NCBI RefSeq assembly: GCF_900142105.1
Contig: NZ_FQZS01000015.1
Span: 1-64,000, forward strand
DNA: 64,000 bases
Origin: Lutispora thermophila DSM 19022
Lineage (GTDB): Bacteria; Bacillota; Clostridia; Lutisporales; Lutisporaceae
Direction: 5' to 3'
Shown piece after piece: positions 50,996-60,385 of this stretch. Position numbers and translations under genes: made by a program. Each line of letters starts with the position of its first letter. Positions within the stretch are counted from its first letter, which is position 1. The notes under the pieces were generated by a model, which saw only the letters and a list, made by a program, of their open reading frames with translations, did not search any database and had not been told where the DNA came from.

Positions 50996-52156
50996 TCAAT
51001 AATTACTGTTGTAATATTGCTTAAGCCAATCAACAATAAAATCCAATACCAGCTCTATATTTCCAACTTGGCAGTGATTCGATGCATGTTCTTCTCTCGT
51101 AAAGATTCGCCCGGTAATGCTGCGTGCATTGGTAAGGGCTCTAATCTGTCGTCCATACATTCTCAAAGGTATGATATGATCCTCAGCACCGGCTAAAATC
51201 AACACATCTTGTGTAACATTTTGAGAAACCTGTTTCGTACATTTATAATTTTTCAGCGTTTTTAGATATTCAAAAGGAGTTTCGACTCCATATACGTACA
51301 TCATCTGATTATAGATCCATCTCTCCATTTCATTTTTTTGCATAAGTTTTTTAGCTGCATAGTTTATCAGTGCTTTTGCATTCATTGATACAAGTCCATT
51401 CATGATGTGATACTTAAGCATTCCGTCTCTTCCCATAACACATTCATAAAAATCATATACCACGTCCCAGGCTATGACACGTTTGACCCTTTTTTCGTAT
51501 GCAGCAGCACGGAGGGCAAAATAGCCACCCAATGATATGCCTATTAGAGTCACATCATTTAAGTTGAAATAATCAATAATGGCTTTTGTAGGCTTTTCCC
51601 ATTCATGGGTCATTTTTAGGTTGTATTTATGCAAGGATTCTCCTTGTCCAGGGCCTTCAAACATGATTACATCATAGCCTTTATCTAAAAAAAGCCGTAC
51701 TGAAAGGTAAAACTCTTCAACATATGAATCACCGCCGCCATGAACAACAATTGATCCTTTATATAAGTCATTACTTTTAATCTGTATAGCTTTTAAATAA
51801 CCGCCCTCATATTTTATTTCATGGCGATGAATTCTATCCTTTTCCAATGCCTGATAAAAAAGTTTTATAAACTTATCAAATAGCCGTTTTTTTTCTTCCA
51901 GGTTATCAAAGCAAAAGAATTCGGCAAATCTATAATAAAAGGCGGAATTCAATATTCGTCCTTCCTTGAGGGCTTTTTCTGCCAATGCTGTCATTATGTC
52001 CTTGACATCCTCATATTTGTGAATATTTTGAGCAGCTTTCATCATTTCTTCCATAGGGCATTGGTTAATCAGCGCTCTGTTAAATTGAAAATTCAATCCC
52101 ACGTCATCATGGAAATGGTAGTATCCAACAGGCATTTTAAATTGTAACTTTTCCAT
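50996..52156 (-). CDS. Alpha/beta hydrolase, second of a pair
   Basis: 386 aa with a helical N-terminal domain (EMMKAAQNIHKYEDVKDIM) and a hydrolase fold: oxyanion region GSIVVHGGGDSYVEEFY, FEGPGQGESLH, nucleophile elbow VTLIGISLGGYFALRAAA (Ser in GISLGG), acid near DVLILAGAEDHIIPL (Asp) and a late His in REEHASNHCQVG. The layout is that of dihydropseudooxynicotine-hydrolase/FrsA-like enzymes. It overlaps the preceding hydrolase gene by 20 bp and shares its promoter. Substrate unknown. Confidence 0.83.
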   Translation of the reverse strand: MEKLQFKMPVGYYHFHDDVGLNFQFNRALINQCPMEEMMKAAQNIHKYEDVKDIMTALAEKALKEGRILNSAFYYRFAEFFCFDNLEEKKRLFDKFIKLFYQALEKDRIHRHEIKYEGGYLKAIQIKSNDLYKGSIVVHGGGDSYVEEFYLSVRLFLDKGYDVIMFEGPGQGESLHKYNLKMTHEWEKPTKAIIDYFNLNDVTLIGISLGGYFALRAAAYEKRVKRVIAWDVVYDFYECVMGRDGMLKYHIMNGLVSMNAKALINYAAKKLMQKNEMERWIYNQMMYVYGVETPFEYLKTLKNYKCTKQVSQNVTQDVLILAGAEDHIIPLRMYGRQIRALTNARSITGRIFTREEHASNHCQVGNIELVLDFIVDWLKQYYNSNY

Positions 52157-53405
52157 GGGTATTTACCTCATCTTTTATTTTAAAAATTTCATCAAGCCAG
52201 TCGAATACCAATGAACTTAAAAGCCCTGTATTTTCACCGATGCAATGAGCGCCACCTCCATCTTCAAACAAAGCCACCACCATCTTTTTGTTTGAATTAG
52301 GAACAGATTGCATAAAATCGTCTTCCATAGCTTTGACTACTGGATTTAGATATTCCCCATTGCTGCATATGTTTAGCACAGGGCATGTAATAAAAGAAGG
52401 GTCGAAGGTAAAATCCCGGGTTTTGGTTAGAAGATCCGAGATGTTTCCGGTTGTTATGCCATGCCTCCACGCCATTATTTGAAACATCCTTATGTTAAAT
52501 GGAGACATTTCAATACCGCTTTTTGCTGAATCCTGATTTTTTATGGCCATCTCTTCCATTATTTTTCCAATATTCGTAACCGCACAATTTGCTATGCATG
52601 CTTTAATTCTTTTGTCATAAGCTGATGCGCGGGGCACATAGTATCCACCGCCGCTTATTCCATATGCAGCGATGTGATCTATGTCCACTTCTGGTCTGTT
52701 ATGGAGATAGTCCAATATTGCTCCTATTGGTTTTTCTGTATCCGGTCTAAAGAATTGTGCTTCTGTGGGAAGAATACCTTGGCCCGGTATGTCTACAGTG
52801 ATGAAGTTGTAGCCGTGCTTTAGTGCTGATGGGCCGATTTGGAAATATAAGTCTATAAAAAAGGTCTCTGCACCACCTATGGCTAATATTGTTTTTGATT
52901 TCCGGCGGTCATTTGCAGCTTTTACGAAACAACCGGGAAGATATGTGTTTTCAAAAGGAATGTTTATTAATTCAATCTCTGGTTCAGATAAAGCAGCGGC
53001 TTTTGAAATACATTCAATGGATTTTTGGTACCATTTCATATATTTTTCATTTTGAGGCAATAGTGATGTCAGTGCAGCTCTGTAATAACAAGATGCCCGC
53101 ATATAAAATTCTCTGGCGCTTATTTTATGACCTTTTTCTTCAGAGGTCTCAGCTTTAATCTCTACACGATGAGCCATCTTAGGCCACTCTTCAGCCCAAC
53201 TGTCTGGATTATAATCTTCTATTCGGGAAGCCGTATAAAACATTTCGCCGATTTCTCCACCTCCGTTTCTAATACATCCCAAGGCCCATTGAAATGCAAA
53301 ATCCATGCTGTTGTCATCAAATCTGACCTTGTAGAATTGGCGGTGAGGATCGATGACTTTCGTAGTATCTTCTATAAGCTTGTCAATTGTCTCATTTGGT
53401 ATCAT
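52137..53405 (-). CDS. Alpha/beta hydrolase, first of a pair
   Basis: 422 aa, related in layout to the next gene: helical N-terminal part, KTILAIGGAETFFIDLYF (oxyanion strand), TVDIPGQGILPTEAQFFRPD, nucleophile AAYGISGGGYYVPRASAYD (Ser in GISGGG), and a late EDGGGAHCIGENTG with the catalytic His. The tandem of two similar hydrolases suggests an old duplication. RBS AAGGAGG. The promoter region contains the perfect palindrome at 53431, a likely operator for the TetR protein encoded upstream. Confidence 0.83.
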   Translation of the reverse strand: MIPNETIDKLIEDTTKVIDPHRQFYKVRFDDNSMDFAFQWALGCIRNGGGEIGEMFYTASRIEDYNPDSWAEEWPKMAHRVEIKAETSEEKGHKISAREFYMRASCYYRAALTSLLPQNEKYMKWYQKSIECISKAAALSEPEIELINIPFENTYLPGCFVKAANDRRKSKTILAIGGAETFFIDLYFQIGPSALKHGYNFITVDIPGQGILPTEAQFFRPDTEKPIGAILDYLHNRPEVDIDHIAAYGISGGGYYVPRASAYDKRIKACIANCAVTNIGKIMEEMAIKNQDSAKSGIEMSPFNIRMFQIMAWRHGITTGNISDLLTKTRDFTFDPSFITCPVLNICSNGEYLNPVVKAMEDDFMQSVPNSNKKMVVALFEDGGGAHCIGENTGLLSSLVFDWLDEIFKIKDEVNTHGKVTI

Positions 53406-53430
53406 TTTCAGAACCTCCTTATTTATATTT

Positions 53431-53452
53431 ATACTAACTACTTAGTTAGTAT
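53431..53452. promoter_or_regulatory. Palindromic operator in the hydrolase promoter
   Basis: Perfect 10-bp arms ATACTAACTA and TAGTTAGTAT with a 2-bp centre. On the minus strand it lies between a TTGTGC -35 and a TAGTAT -10 (17-bp spacing) of the hydrolase operon. Confidence 0.75.
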
Positions 53453-53464
53453 TGCACAAAAATT

Positions 53465-54082
53465 TTACTCAGGCAAATGAGCCATTAAATGTGTTTTTTT
53501 GAAAGCCTGATAAAAATAATCCTGTAATGCTTTTTCACTGACGCCGTATTGTTTCTCCCATTGTTCTTTATATAAAGCATAGCATAAGAAGGGGGTCAAA
53601 CCTGTAAAGAATTCCATGACCAGAAGTTCATGCTTGTCTTCAGGAAAATGTAAACCTTTCTTTTCATATTCTTTTCGAAGAGTTTCAATTTCTGCGTTTA
53701 TGATCAAGCTGCCAAGTTCCATTATGATCGGACTTGGTATATCGGTTTTAGCAGACTCTGCAATAGCGACTATGATAATTTTTCTTTTTTCGGATACAAA
53801 TCGGATATACATATCAAATAGCTTTCTATACACATCATTTTCATATATATCTGGAGTGCTTTCCATTGATTTCACAAGCATTGTCTTTGCATCTTCAATA
53901 AGCTTTGAAAACAGAGTATCCAATATTTCATTTTTGCTTTTGAAATAATAATATATCAGAGCCTTGTTTACACCTGCTTCTTTTGCGATATCATCTACTC
54001 TGGCACCGTCAAATCCGTCTCTTGAAAAGATGTCTTCCGCAACGGATAAAATTCTGGCTTTTGTTTCAATTGCATCTCTCAT
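53465..54082 (-). CDS. TetR/AcrR-family transcriptional regulator
   Basis: 205 aa from the ATG at 54082, 5 nt after GGAGG (an in-frame TTG at 54094 overlaps that site). HTH: ILSVAEDIFSRDGFDGARVDDIAKEAGVNKALIYYYFKSKNEILDTLF, fully typical. The C-terminal ligand domain is helical (YRKLFDMYIRFVSEKRKIIIV, LLVMEFFTGLTPFLCYALY). It lies directly upstream of the two hydrolase genes on the same strand, and palindromes of similar sequence precede both it and them, so it most likely represses both transcription units. Confidence 0.92.
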   Translation of the reverse strand: MRDAIETKARILSVAEDIFSRDGFDGARVDDIAKEAGVNKALIYYYFKSKNEILDTLFSKLIEDAKTMLVKSMESTPDIYENDVYRKLFDMYIRFVSEKRKIIIVAIAESAKTDIPSPIIMELGSLIINAEIETLRKEYEKKGLHFPEDKHELLVMEFFTGLTPFLCYALYKEQWEKQYGVSEKALQDYFYQAFKKTHLMAHLPE

Positions 54083-54097
54083 AATGCCCTCCAAATA

Positions 54098-54115
54098 TAA
54101 CTAAATGTTTAGTTA
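54098..54115. promoter_or_regulatory. Palindromic operator before the TetR gene
   Basis: Perfect arms TAACTAAA and TTTAGTTA with a 2-bp centre, 16 bp before the TetR start. The AACTA/TAGTT core is shared with the site at 53431. Confidence 0.75.
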
Positions 54116-54255
54116 ATTATAAAGCACATATTTGAATTTGTCAATGTATGGAATTTAGAGTCCTTCAGTATTTTAAAAAATAAGACTCAATAGAAATATC
54201 CTAACTGAACGGAGTCTGTAGTTCGTAGTATGAAACAAGGCCAAATGGGAATGAT

Positions 54256-55635
54256 CTAGCCCCTTAATCTCTCCAAAATAATAGGTCCCAATTCTGTTAT
54301 ATTTCCTGCTCCCACAGTCATTACCATGTCTCCTGGTTTTGCGTTAGCAGCCACATAATTGGCGATATCATCAAAATTCTTCATATACATAACATTGCCG
54401 CTTACCTTATTGGCTGCTTCAACCAAGTCTCTTGAATGAATTTCACCCTTATCTTTTTCTCTGGCTGCATATATGTCTGTTATTATTACATGATCAGCTT
54501 CTTTAAAACAACATGTGAACTCCTTAAAGAGGGATTTGGTTCTTGTGTAAGTATGTGGCTGGAATATGCACCAAAGCTTGTTATGGGGGAATTTCTTGGC
54601 AGCACTGAGGGTTACTTCTATTTCTGTGGGGTGATGGGCATAGTCGTCTATTACTGTTATGCCATTTACTGTTCCCAATATATCAAATCGTCTATGGGTA
54701 CCTTTGAATTCCATGAGGCTTTCTCGAATCACATCTTTGGATATTCCGAAGAAATCCGATACAGCAAAAGCAGATAGGGCATTCAGCACATTATGAAGTC
54801 CTGGTATTCTTAAGCTGTAGATGCCCATGTCATGGCCATTTTTAACGATTCTGAAAGATGGGCGGCCGAAATTATCAAATTCTATATCCTTCGCCATATA
54901 GTCTGCTTCATTATCAATGCCGAAAGTTACAACACTGCACTTTGCATAGGGTAGTGTCTCCATCGCATTTTTGTTATCGGCACAGACTGCCAGACAACCT
55001 TCCTTAGGGATTAACTGAACAAACTTAATAAATGTATCCTTAATATGTTGTATGTTCTTAAAGTAATCCAGATGGTCTTCGTCAATATTAAGTATTATTC
55101 CGTAGAAAGGATGAAATTCTAGAAAGTTTCCCATGTACTCACAGGCTTCCGTTATGAAATACGGACTTTTTCCTATTTTCACATTTCCTCCTATAGCATC
55201 CAGTTCACCGCCAAGCAGGATAGTAGGGTCTAAATTGGAGTTCTTAAAGATGATGGATACCATGGAGGTGCTTGTGGTTTTGCCATGGCAGCCTGCGATG
55301 GCAATTCCATAGGAGTATTCTTTCATTATTTTGCCTAGAAAAGTTGCTCTACCCATCAAAGGAATTCCAAGTTTTTTTGCCTCCATTATTTCCGGGTTAT
55401 CATCCTTTACTGCTGATGTATAGACAATTAAATCAGCTCCATGTACATTTTCGGCTTTTTGAGGTATGTTAACTTTAATTCCATGGGATTTCAATTTTCT
55501 GATTATAGAGCTTTCTTGGATATCAGATCCTTGAACACTAAAGCCTCTGTTCAGCATAATCTCAGCAAGGCCGCTCATGCTGATGCCGCCGATTCCTATA
55601 AAATGTATTGTTTTAATATTATTCGGTAGAAACAT
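54256..55635 (-). CDS. murC: UDP-N-acetylmuramate--L-alanine ligase
   Basis: 459 aa, normal length. Adds L-Ala to UDP-MurNAc in peptidoglycan synthesis. N-terminal UDP-binding: HFIGIGGISMSGLAEIMLNRG, then VQGSDIQES. ATP loop GIAIAGCHGKTTSTSMV (GKTT), central ITEACEYMGNFLEF and INIDEDHLDYF-type metal-site residues, and C-terminal GITVIDDYAHHPTEIEVTL with FQPHTYTRTK. The gene is opposite in direction to purR; the two face away from each other across 515 bp. Confidence 0.95.
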   Translation of the reverse strand: MFLPNNIKTIHFIGIGGISMSGLAEIMLNRGFSVQGSDIQESSIIRKLKSHGIKVNIPQKAENVHGADLIVYTSAVKDDNPEIMEAKKLGIPLMGRATFLGKIMKEYSYGIAIAGCHGKTTSTSMVSIIFKNSNLDPTILLGGELDAIGGNVKIGKSPYFITEACEYMGNFLEFHPFYGIILNIDEDHLDYFKNIQHIKDTFIKFVQLIPKEGCLAVCADNKNAMETLPYAKCSVVTFGIDNEADYMAKDIEFDNFGRPSFRIVKNGHDMGIYSLRIPGLHNVLNALSAFAVSDFFGISKDVIRESLMEFKGTHRRFDILGTVNGITVIDDYAHHPTEIEVTLSAAKKFPHNKLWCIFQPHTYTRTKSLFKEFTCCFKEADHVIITDIYAAREKDKGEIHSRDLVEAANKVSGNVMYMKNFDDIANYVAANAKPGDMVMTVGAGNITELGPIILERLRG

Positions 55636-56150
55636 ATTTACACTCCCTAAAAGTAATATATTTATTATTTTATTAGCCCTATCGGTGTTAGCTTTACATT
55701 GATGAACTTCTTAATTTGATTTTTACTAACAATATATTAACTATAATACTATTATAGCCTTAATAATTTGCTTGTATATAAAAAATGCTTTCTTTGGAAG
55801 TATTTAAACAATAAAGGAAGACTTTCATTCTAATTCTACTGAATGCAAACTTCAAAGGAATCAAGATTCAGTAGAAATCTGATTAGCAATTTCATAAATT
55901 CAAAGAGACCTTTTTCGCTTCTCTTCATTAAAAATTGATTAATCGGTTTATAGGAAAATATAAATTTAAGCAATTCATACGTATAAAATAAAGCAATTAA
56001 AATTGTATCATAAATATAACGTTTGGCAGCAATTTAAAAAATTATCATACAATTAATTATATTATCTTAGAAGGATTTCTGGAAAAAAGATAGAAATGAA
56101 TAAAAAGCAGAATATGTGGAATAATATTCGTATTTTAGAGGAGGAAGCAC
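55636..56150. other. Intergenic region between divergent murC and purR
   Basis: 515 bp, very AT-rich, no gene. An 11-bp inverted repeat TTCTACTGAAT (55834-55844) and ATTCAGTAGAA (55866-55876) is the only clear structure. No PurBox-like CGAAC element was found. RBS AGAGGAGG at 56139 serves purR. Confidence 0.5.
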
Positions 56151-56969
56151 ATGGAAAAATACAAGAGGAATGAAAGGGTTGCAAGCCTTATTAAGATATT
56201 AAGTGATAATCCTAACCAGTTATTTAGCCTTAACTATTTCAGCGAATTGTTCAGTGCAGCAAAATCCACCATTAGTGAGGATATAACATTTGCAAAAAAA
56301 ATAGTTGAGCAAATGTCATTGGGACAGATTGAAACCATATCCGGCGCTTCAGGAGGGGTCAAGTATAAGACCTATATTGATAAAGCTCATATTGTAAGAT
56401 TTCTTGATGATTTATGTGAAAAGCTAAGGGAACCGAAAAGAATAATACCAGGCAATTATATTTATGCTTCTGATATAATTTATGATCCCAATATATCCTA
56501 TATGGTGGGACAAATTTTTGGCACATATTTTATGAATACTGGTGCCGAGTATGTGGTAACAATTGAAACAAAAGGTATAACATTGGCACACATGACAGCG
56601 AGGGCTTTAAACATACCTTTGGTTATAATAAGAAGGGAGAACAGAGTTACGGAAGGTTCTACAGTGAGCATAAATTATGTATCTGGCTCCAGCAAGAGAA
56701 TACAAACCATGTTCATATCTAAAAGAGCAATACCAGAAGGAAAAAAAGTGCTCATAATAGATGACTTTTTGAAGGCAGGAGGTACAGCCAAAGGTATCAT
56801 TGGGTTGATGAAAGAGATAAAAGTAGATGTCGTAGGCATAGGTTTTCTTATGAAAACAGCAGAGCCCGAGCAAAAGCTCATCAATGACTATATTTCACTT
56901 TTGGAAGTAGGCGAGGTAGATGAGCAGAAAGGATTGATAAATATATATAAAGATATGCTTTTTAGCTAA
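56151..56969 (+). CDS. purR: Pur operon repressor
   Basis: 272 aa. Winged-helix N-terminus ([38 protein letters not shown]) joined to a phosphoribosyltransferase-fold domain. The PRPP motif [17 protein letters not shown] near 200-216 is intact, with [11 protein letters not shown] and [19 protein letters not shown] as family blocks. In Bacillus PurR binds PRPP and represses purine genes (established). Placed just before spoVG and glmU, as in many Firmicutes. Confidence 0.95.
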   Translation: MEKYKRNERVASLIKILSDNPNQLFSLNYFSELFSAAKSTISEDITFAKKIVEQMSLGQIETISGASGGVKYKTYIDKAHIVRFLDDLCEKLREPKRIIPGNYIYASDIIYDPNISYMVGQIFGTYFMNTGAEYVVTIETKGITLAHMTARALNIPLVIIRRENRVTEGSTVSINYVSGSSKRIQTMFISKRAIPEGKKVLIIDDFLKAGGTAKGIIGLMKEIKVDVVGIGFLMKTAEPEQKLINDYISLLEVGEVDEQKGLINIYKDMLFS

Positions 56970-57007
56970 CAAATACACATATTTTCAGAAAATTCCAAGC
57001 AAAAAGA

Positions 57008-57032
57008 AGGAAAAATTGAAAATATGGCGAAT
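57008..57032 (+). promoter_or_regulatory. Sigma-H-like promoter of spoVG
   Basis: AGGAAAA (57008-57014), 14 bp, then GAAT (57029-57032), fitting the sigma-H consensus AGGAwww-N(13-14)-GAAT; 50 nt before the spoVG start. From memory the Bacillus subtilis spoVG promoter has the same spacing. Confidence 0.65.
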
Positions 57033-57081
57033 ATTTTATCTATTGATTGACAAGCATTTGGACGGGAAGGTGGTGAGCAGT

Positions 57082-57345
57082 ATGAATATAACCGATGTAA
57101 GAATTAGGAAGGTAAACGTTGAAGGCAAGATGAAAGCCGTTGTATCTGTTACTTTTGATAATGAATTTGTAGTTCATGACATCAAGGTTATCGAAGGGCA
57201 GGAAGGTTTGTTTATTGCCATGCCAAGCAGGAAGACACCGGACGGAGAATTTAAAGATATAGCCCATCCTATAAATTCTGCAACAAGAGAAAAGATACAA
57301 TCTGCAATACTTGAGGAATATGAAAAAGTTAAAGATGCAGAATAA
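57082..57345 (+). CDS. spoVG: Septation/sporulation regulator SpoVG
   Basis: 87 aa from the ATG at 57082 after GGTGGTGAG; a longer in-frame start at 57016 would disrupt the promoter and lacks an [23 protein letters not shown] and [37 protein letters not shown] are near-invariant in SpoVG. It is a small nucleic-acid-binding regulator acting on sporulation septation and cell-surface genes. Own terminator follows, so it is a separate unit within the cluster. Confidence 0.96.
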   Translation: MNITDVRIRKVNVEGKMKAVVSVTFDNEFVVHDIKVIEGQEGLFIAMPSRKTPDGEFKDIAHPINSATREKIQSAILEEYEKVKDAE

Positions 57346-57364
57346 TTAGTCGGTGCTTGCCATT

Positions 57365-57397
57365 AAGTCCATTCCATTTATGTGGGAGGGACTTTTT
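57365..57397 (+). terminator. Intrinsic terminator of spoVG
   Basis: AAGTCC/GGACTT arms with inner TTCC/GGGA pairing, followed by TTTTT. Confidence 0.75.
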
Positions 57398-57480
57398 GCA
57401 TGCAAAAAATCATTCTGGTATCATATTCAACCTCCGTTGAATATATATATTATTGGTATTAAATATTGGGAGGTAGTATG

Positions 57481-57810
57481 ATGACAGATAAAGACAACCT
57501 CAATCTGGATGATTACATGCAAGATATGGATTTAGAGGATATGGGCAGAATGGATATGCCAATGATGCAGTGTCCTATTATGCAATGTCCCATGATGCAG
57601 TGCCCCATGATGAATTATATGGGAGGTCCAATGTATATGAACCCCAAAAAACATAAAGGGGGCCATCATCAATGGAATTTGGAAGACCTTTATGAAAAGG
57701 ATGAGGATATGGACTGTAGTAGCGATGACAAAGAAGGTTACTATTATAAGAAAAGCATGGAAAAAGATGGCCATGACTGGTGTCCTCATCCATATTACAA
57801 GAAAAAATAG
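57481..57810 (+). CDS. Small Met/Cys-Pro repeat protein, probable spore coat component
   Basis: 109 aa from the ATG at 57481 (7 nt after GGAGG). An acidic Asp/Met head (DNLNLDDYMQDMDLEDMG) is followed by three 5-residue repeats MMQCP, IMQCP, MMQCP and then MMNYMGGPMYMN. The tail is Lys/Asp/His/Tyr-rich (KKHKGGHHQWNLEDLYEKDE, WCPHPYYKKK). The Met, Cys and His content would suit metal binding or cross-linking; this is inference. No named family. It sits between spoVG and glmU with its own terminator, and resembles the head of the protein at 29750. Confidence 0.7.
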   Translation: MTDKDNLNLDDYMQDMDLEDMGRMDMPMMQCPIMQCPMMQCPMMNYMGGPMYMNPKKHKGGHHQWNLEDLYEKDEDMDCSSDDKEGYYYKKSMEKDGHDWCPHPYYKKK

Positions 57811-57823
57811 GGATAAAGCAGCT

Positions 57824-57856
57824 AATACCGGAGTATAGCAGCCCCGGTATTTTTTT
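57824..57856 (+). terminator. Intrinsic terminator of the Met/Cys-rich gene
   Basis: AATACCGG (57824-57831) pairs with CCGGTATT (57844-57851), then TTTTTTTC. Confidence 0.88.
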
Positions 57857-57969
57857 CTAATAAAGGGGAACAATATTAAGGGTTTATATAAATATACTTT
57901 TTATACCCAAGATATTGTGTTAGAATATAGTATTGAACAAATAAAAAAAGTGTTATAGAGGGTGATAAT

Positions 57970-59352
57970 TTGAATAGCACATCCTATATTCTTGCCGTTA
58001 TACTAGCGGCAGGAGAGGGTAAAAGGATGTATTCCAAGAAACCTAAGGTATTGCATGAAATATGTGGTAAGTCCATGGTTGAGCATGTTGTTGACTGTGC
58101 CAGGGAAGCAGGGACATCAGATATTGTAGTGGTGGTAGGCCATGGAGCTTCTCAGGTTAAAGATAAACTTGAAACTGTGAAATTTGCATATCAGGAGCAG
58201 CAGTTGGGTACCGGTCATGCGGTTATGATGGCAGAAAGCTACATAACATCAGGTGATGTTCTGGTATTGTATGGGGATACTCCCCTGCTTACACCTGAAA
58301 CCATAATCAAAATGCAAGATTTTCATAGACAGGGTGGATTTGATGCTACGGTGTTGACTGCCGAATTGGATAATCCTTTTTCCTATGGCAGAATTATAAG
58401 AGATGCTGAAGGCAAGGTTGTTGCAATAATAGAGGAAAGGGATGCGGATGCAGAGCAAAAGAAGATAAAGGAAATCAATTCAGGTATATATTTATTTAAT
58501 GGACTTTTTCTTAAAGATGCGTTAAAAGAGCTAAAAAATGACAATAATCAAAATGAATACTATCTTACTGATGTCATAAAAATTTTCAATGAAAGAAATC
58601 TCAAAGTAGGGGCCTATAGGATTGAAAATCCGGAGGAGATAATGGGCGTCAATAACAGGCTTCAATTATCTCAAGCGGCTTCGATTATGAGAAGAAGGAT
58701 TTTAGAAAACCACATGCTCAACGGCGTAACAATTGTTGATCCTCAAAATACTTACATAGATGCCGGGGTAAAAATTGAGAGAGATGTGACCATATTGCCT
58801 GGTTGTATGATAAAAGGGAATACATACATAGAAGAGGATGCGGTGATAGGTCCGTATACTACCATATCTGATAGCCATATTGGTAAAGGAGTTAATATAA
58901 AGAATTCTGTGGTTATAGAAAATAGAATAGGAGAAGGCACTACGGTAGGTCCCTTTGCTTACCTTAGACCTGGAAATGTGATAGGCAAACAAGCTAAGAT
59001 CGGAGATTTTGTTGAAATAAAGAATTCAAATTTTGGAGATTATTCCAAGGCTTCTCATCTTACATATGTGGGAGACGGTGATGTAGGAAAGGGAGTAAAT
59101 CTGGGCTGCGGTGTGGTATTTGTCAATTATGATGGTAAGAAAAAACACAGGACCAAGATTGAGGACAATAGTTTTGTAGGTTGCAATGTAAACCTGGTGG
59201 CTCCCCTTGTGGTAGGAAAGAATTCATATATAGCTGCTGGCACTACAGTGACCAGAAGCGTACCTGAAGAAAGCCTCGCCATTGGAAGAGCAAGACAGGA
59301 GAACATAGAAGGATGGGTCAGAAGAAAAGGCCTCGTAAAAGAGGAAGAATAG
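57970..59352 (+). CDS. glmU: Bifunctional UDP-GlcNAc pyrophosphorylase/glucosamine-1-P acetyltransferase
   Basis: 460 aa, starting at TTG (57970) 7 nt or so after GAGGGTG. Makes UDP-GlcNAc for the cell wall. N-terminal nucleotidyltransferase: AVILAAGEGKRMYSKKPKVL, QEQQLGTGHAVMMAE, VLYGDTPLLTPETI. C-terminal left-handed beta-helix with hexapeptide repeats (ITLP-like VTILPGCMIKG, AVIGPYTTISD, GTTVGPFAYLRPG) and KASHLTYVGDGDVG, ending GRARQENIEGWVRRKG. The promoter may be TTTTTA-17-TAGAAT around 57898-57926. prs follows after 20 bp. Confidence 0.96.
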   Translation: MNSTSYILAVILAAGEGKRMYSKKPKVLHEICGKSMVEHVVDCAREAGTSDIVVVVGHGASQVKDKLETVKFAYQEQQLGTGHAVMMAESYITSGDVLVLYGDTPLLTPETIIKMQDFHRQGGFDATVLTAELDNPFSYGRIIRDAEGKVVAIIEERDADAEQKKIKEINSGIYLFNGLFLKDALKELKNDNNQNEYYLTDVIKIFNERNLKVGAYRIENPEEIMGVNNRLQLSQAASIMRRRILENHMLNGVTIVDPQNTYIDAGVKIERDVTILPGCMIKGNTYIEEDAVIGPYTTISDSHIGKGVNIKNSVVIENRIGEGTTVGPFAYLRPGNVIGKQAKIGDFVEIKNSNFGDYSKASHLTYVGDGDVGKGVNLGCGVVFVNYDGKKKHRTKIEDNSFVGCNVNLVAPLVVGKNSYIAAGTTVTRSVPEESLAIGRARQENIEGWVRRKGLVKEEE

Positions 59353-59372
59353 ACTAGGAGGGTTATAATTAA

Positions 59373-60320
59373 ATGATAGCACATGGTGAGAGTATAAAAA
59401 TTTTTCACTGTAATGCCAACAAAGAGTTGACAAAGCAAATTGCTGATATTGTGGGTGTACCTGTAGGAGATGCTCAGGTTGGCACCTTCAGCAATGGAGA
59501 GATATCTGTAAACATAAGTGAATCTGTAAGAGGAGCAGATGTATTTGTAATTCAATCTACATGCGCTCCTGTCAACACAAACTTAATGGAGCTTTTGATA
59601 ATGATTGATGCATTGAAAAGGGCCTCAGCAGGAAGAATTACTGCGGTAATACCTTTTTATGCCTATGCACGACAGGATAGAAAGTCAAAGCCGAGGGAAC
59701 CAATCACTGCTAAGCTGGTGGCAGATCTGATAACAACCGCAGGAGCGGACAGAGTATTGACAATGGACTTGCATGCTCCACAGATACAGGGATTTTTCAA
59801 CATACCAGTGGACAATCTTTATGCCATGCCCATAATCAGCAAATATTTCATGGAAAAGGATTTAAGCGATGTAGTAGTGGTTTCTCCGGATGTTGGAGGG
59901 GTTACAAGAGCGAGAAACCTTGCATCCAAGCTAAATGCTCCTCTGGCTATAGTTGATAAGAGAAGACCTAAGGCAAATGTAGCAGAGGTTATGAATATTA
60001 TAGGAGATATTCATAATAAGAATTGCATTATTATTGATGATATGGTAGATACAGGAGGTTCAGTAGCTAATGCCGCCAAGGCTTTGGTGGATATGGGGGC
60101 AAGGGAAGTATATGTGGCGTGTACTCATCCTGTGCTGTCAGGGCCGGCTTTTGAGAAAATCAATGATTCAGTGATCAAGGAACTGATTGTGACTGACACC
60201 ATTCCTCTGCCAAAGGATAAGCATAGCGACAAAATAAAGGTTCTTTCGGTTGCACCATTATTTGCAGAAGCAATACACAGAATATACGAAGGACTATCCG
60301 TCAGCAAGCTTTTCGATTAA
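59373..60320 (+). CDS. prs: Ribose-phosphate pyrophosphokinase
   Basis: 315 aa. Makes PRPP from ribose-5-P and ATP, the ligand sensed by PurR encoded nearby. Marks: [44 protein letters not shown] (ATP and ribose site), [20 protein letters not shown], and the PRPP loop [31 protein letters not shown]. It is co-directional with glmU and pth. Confidence 0.97.
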   Translation: MIAHGESIKIFHCNANKELTKQIADIVGVPVGDAQVGTFSNGEISVNISESVRGADVFVIQSTCAPVNTNLMELLIMIDALKRASAGRITAVIPFYAYARQDRKSKPREPITAKLVADLITTAGADRVLTMDLHAPQIQGFFNIPVDNLYAMPIISKYFMEKDLSDVVVVSPDVGGVTRARNLASKLNAPLAIVDKRRPKANVAEVMNIIGDIHNKNCIIIDDMVDTGGSVANAAKALVDMGAREVYVACTHPVLSGPAFEKINDSVIKELIVTDTIPLPKDKHSDKIKVLSVAPLFAEAIHRIYEGLSVSKLFD

Positions 60321-60385
60321 TAATGGACAACTAGTAGGCAATAGGCATCTTACATGTCTGTTGCCTTGAGTTTTTGGAGGAGATT

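Noticed and set aside
53616-53948. 110-residue plus-strand frame within tetR
   Set aside because: Antisense shadow of a well-supported TetR gene, without an RBS.
55834-55876. Inverted repeat as a PurR box
   Set aside because: It has no CGAA-containing PurBox core and lies about 280 bp before purR.
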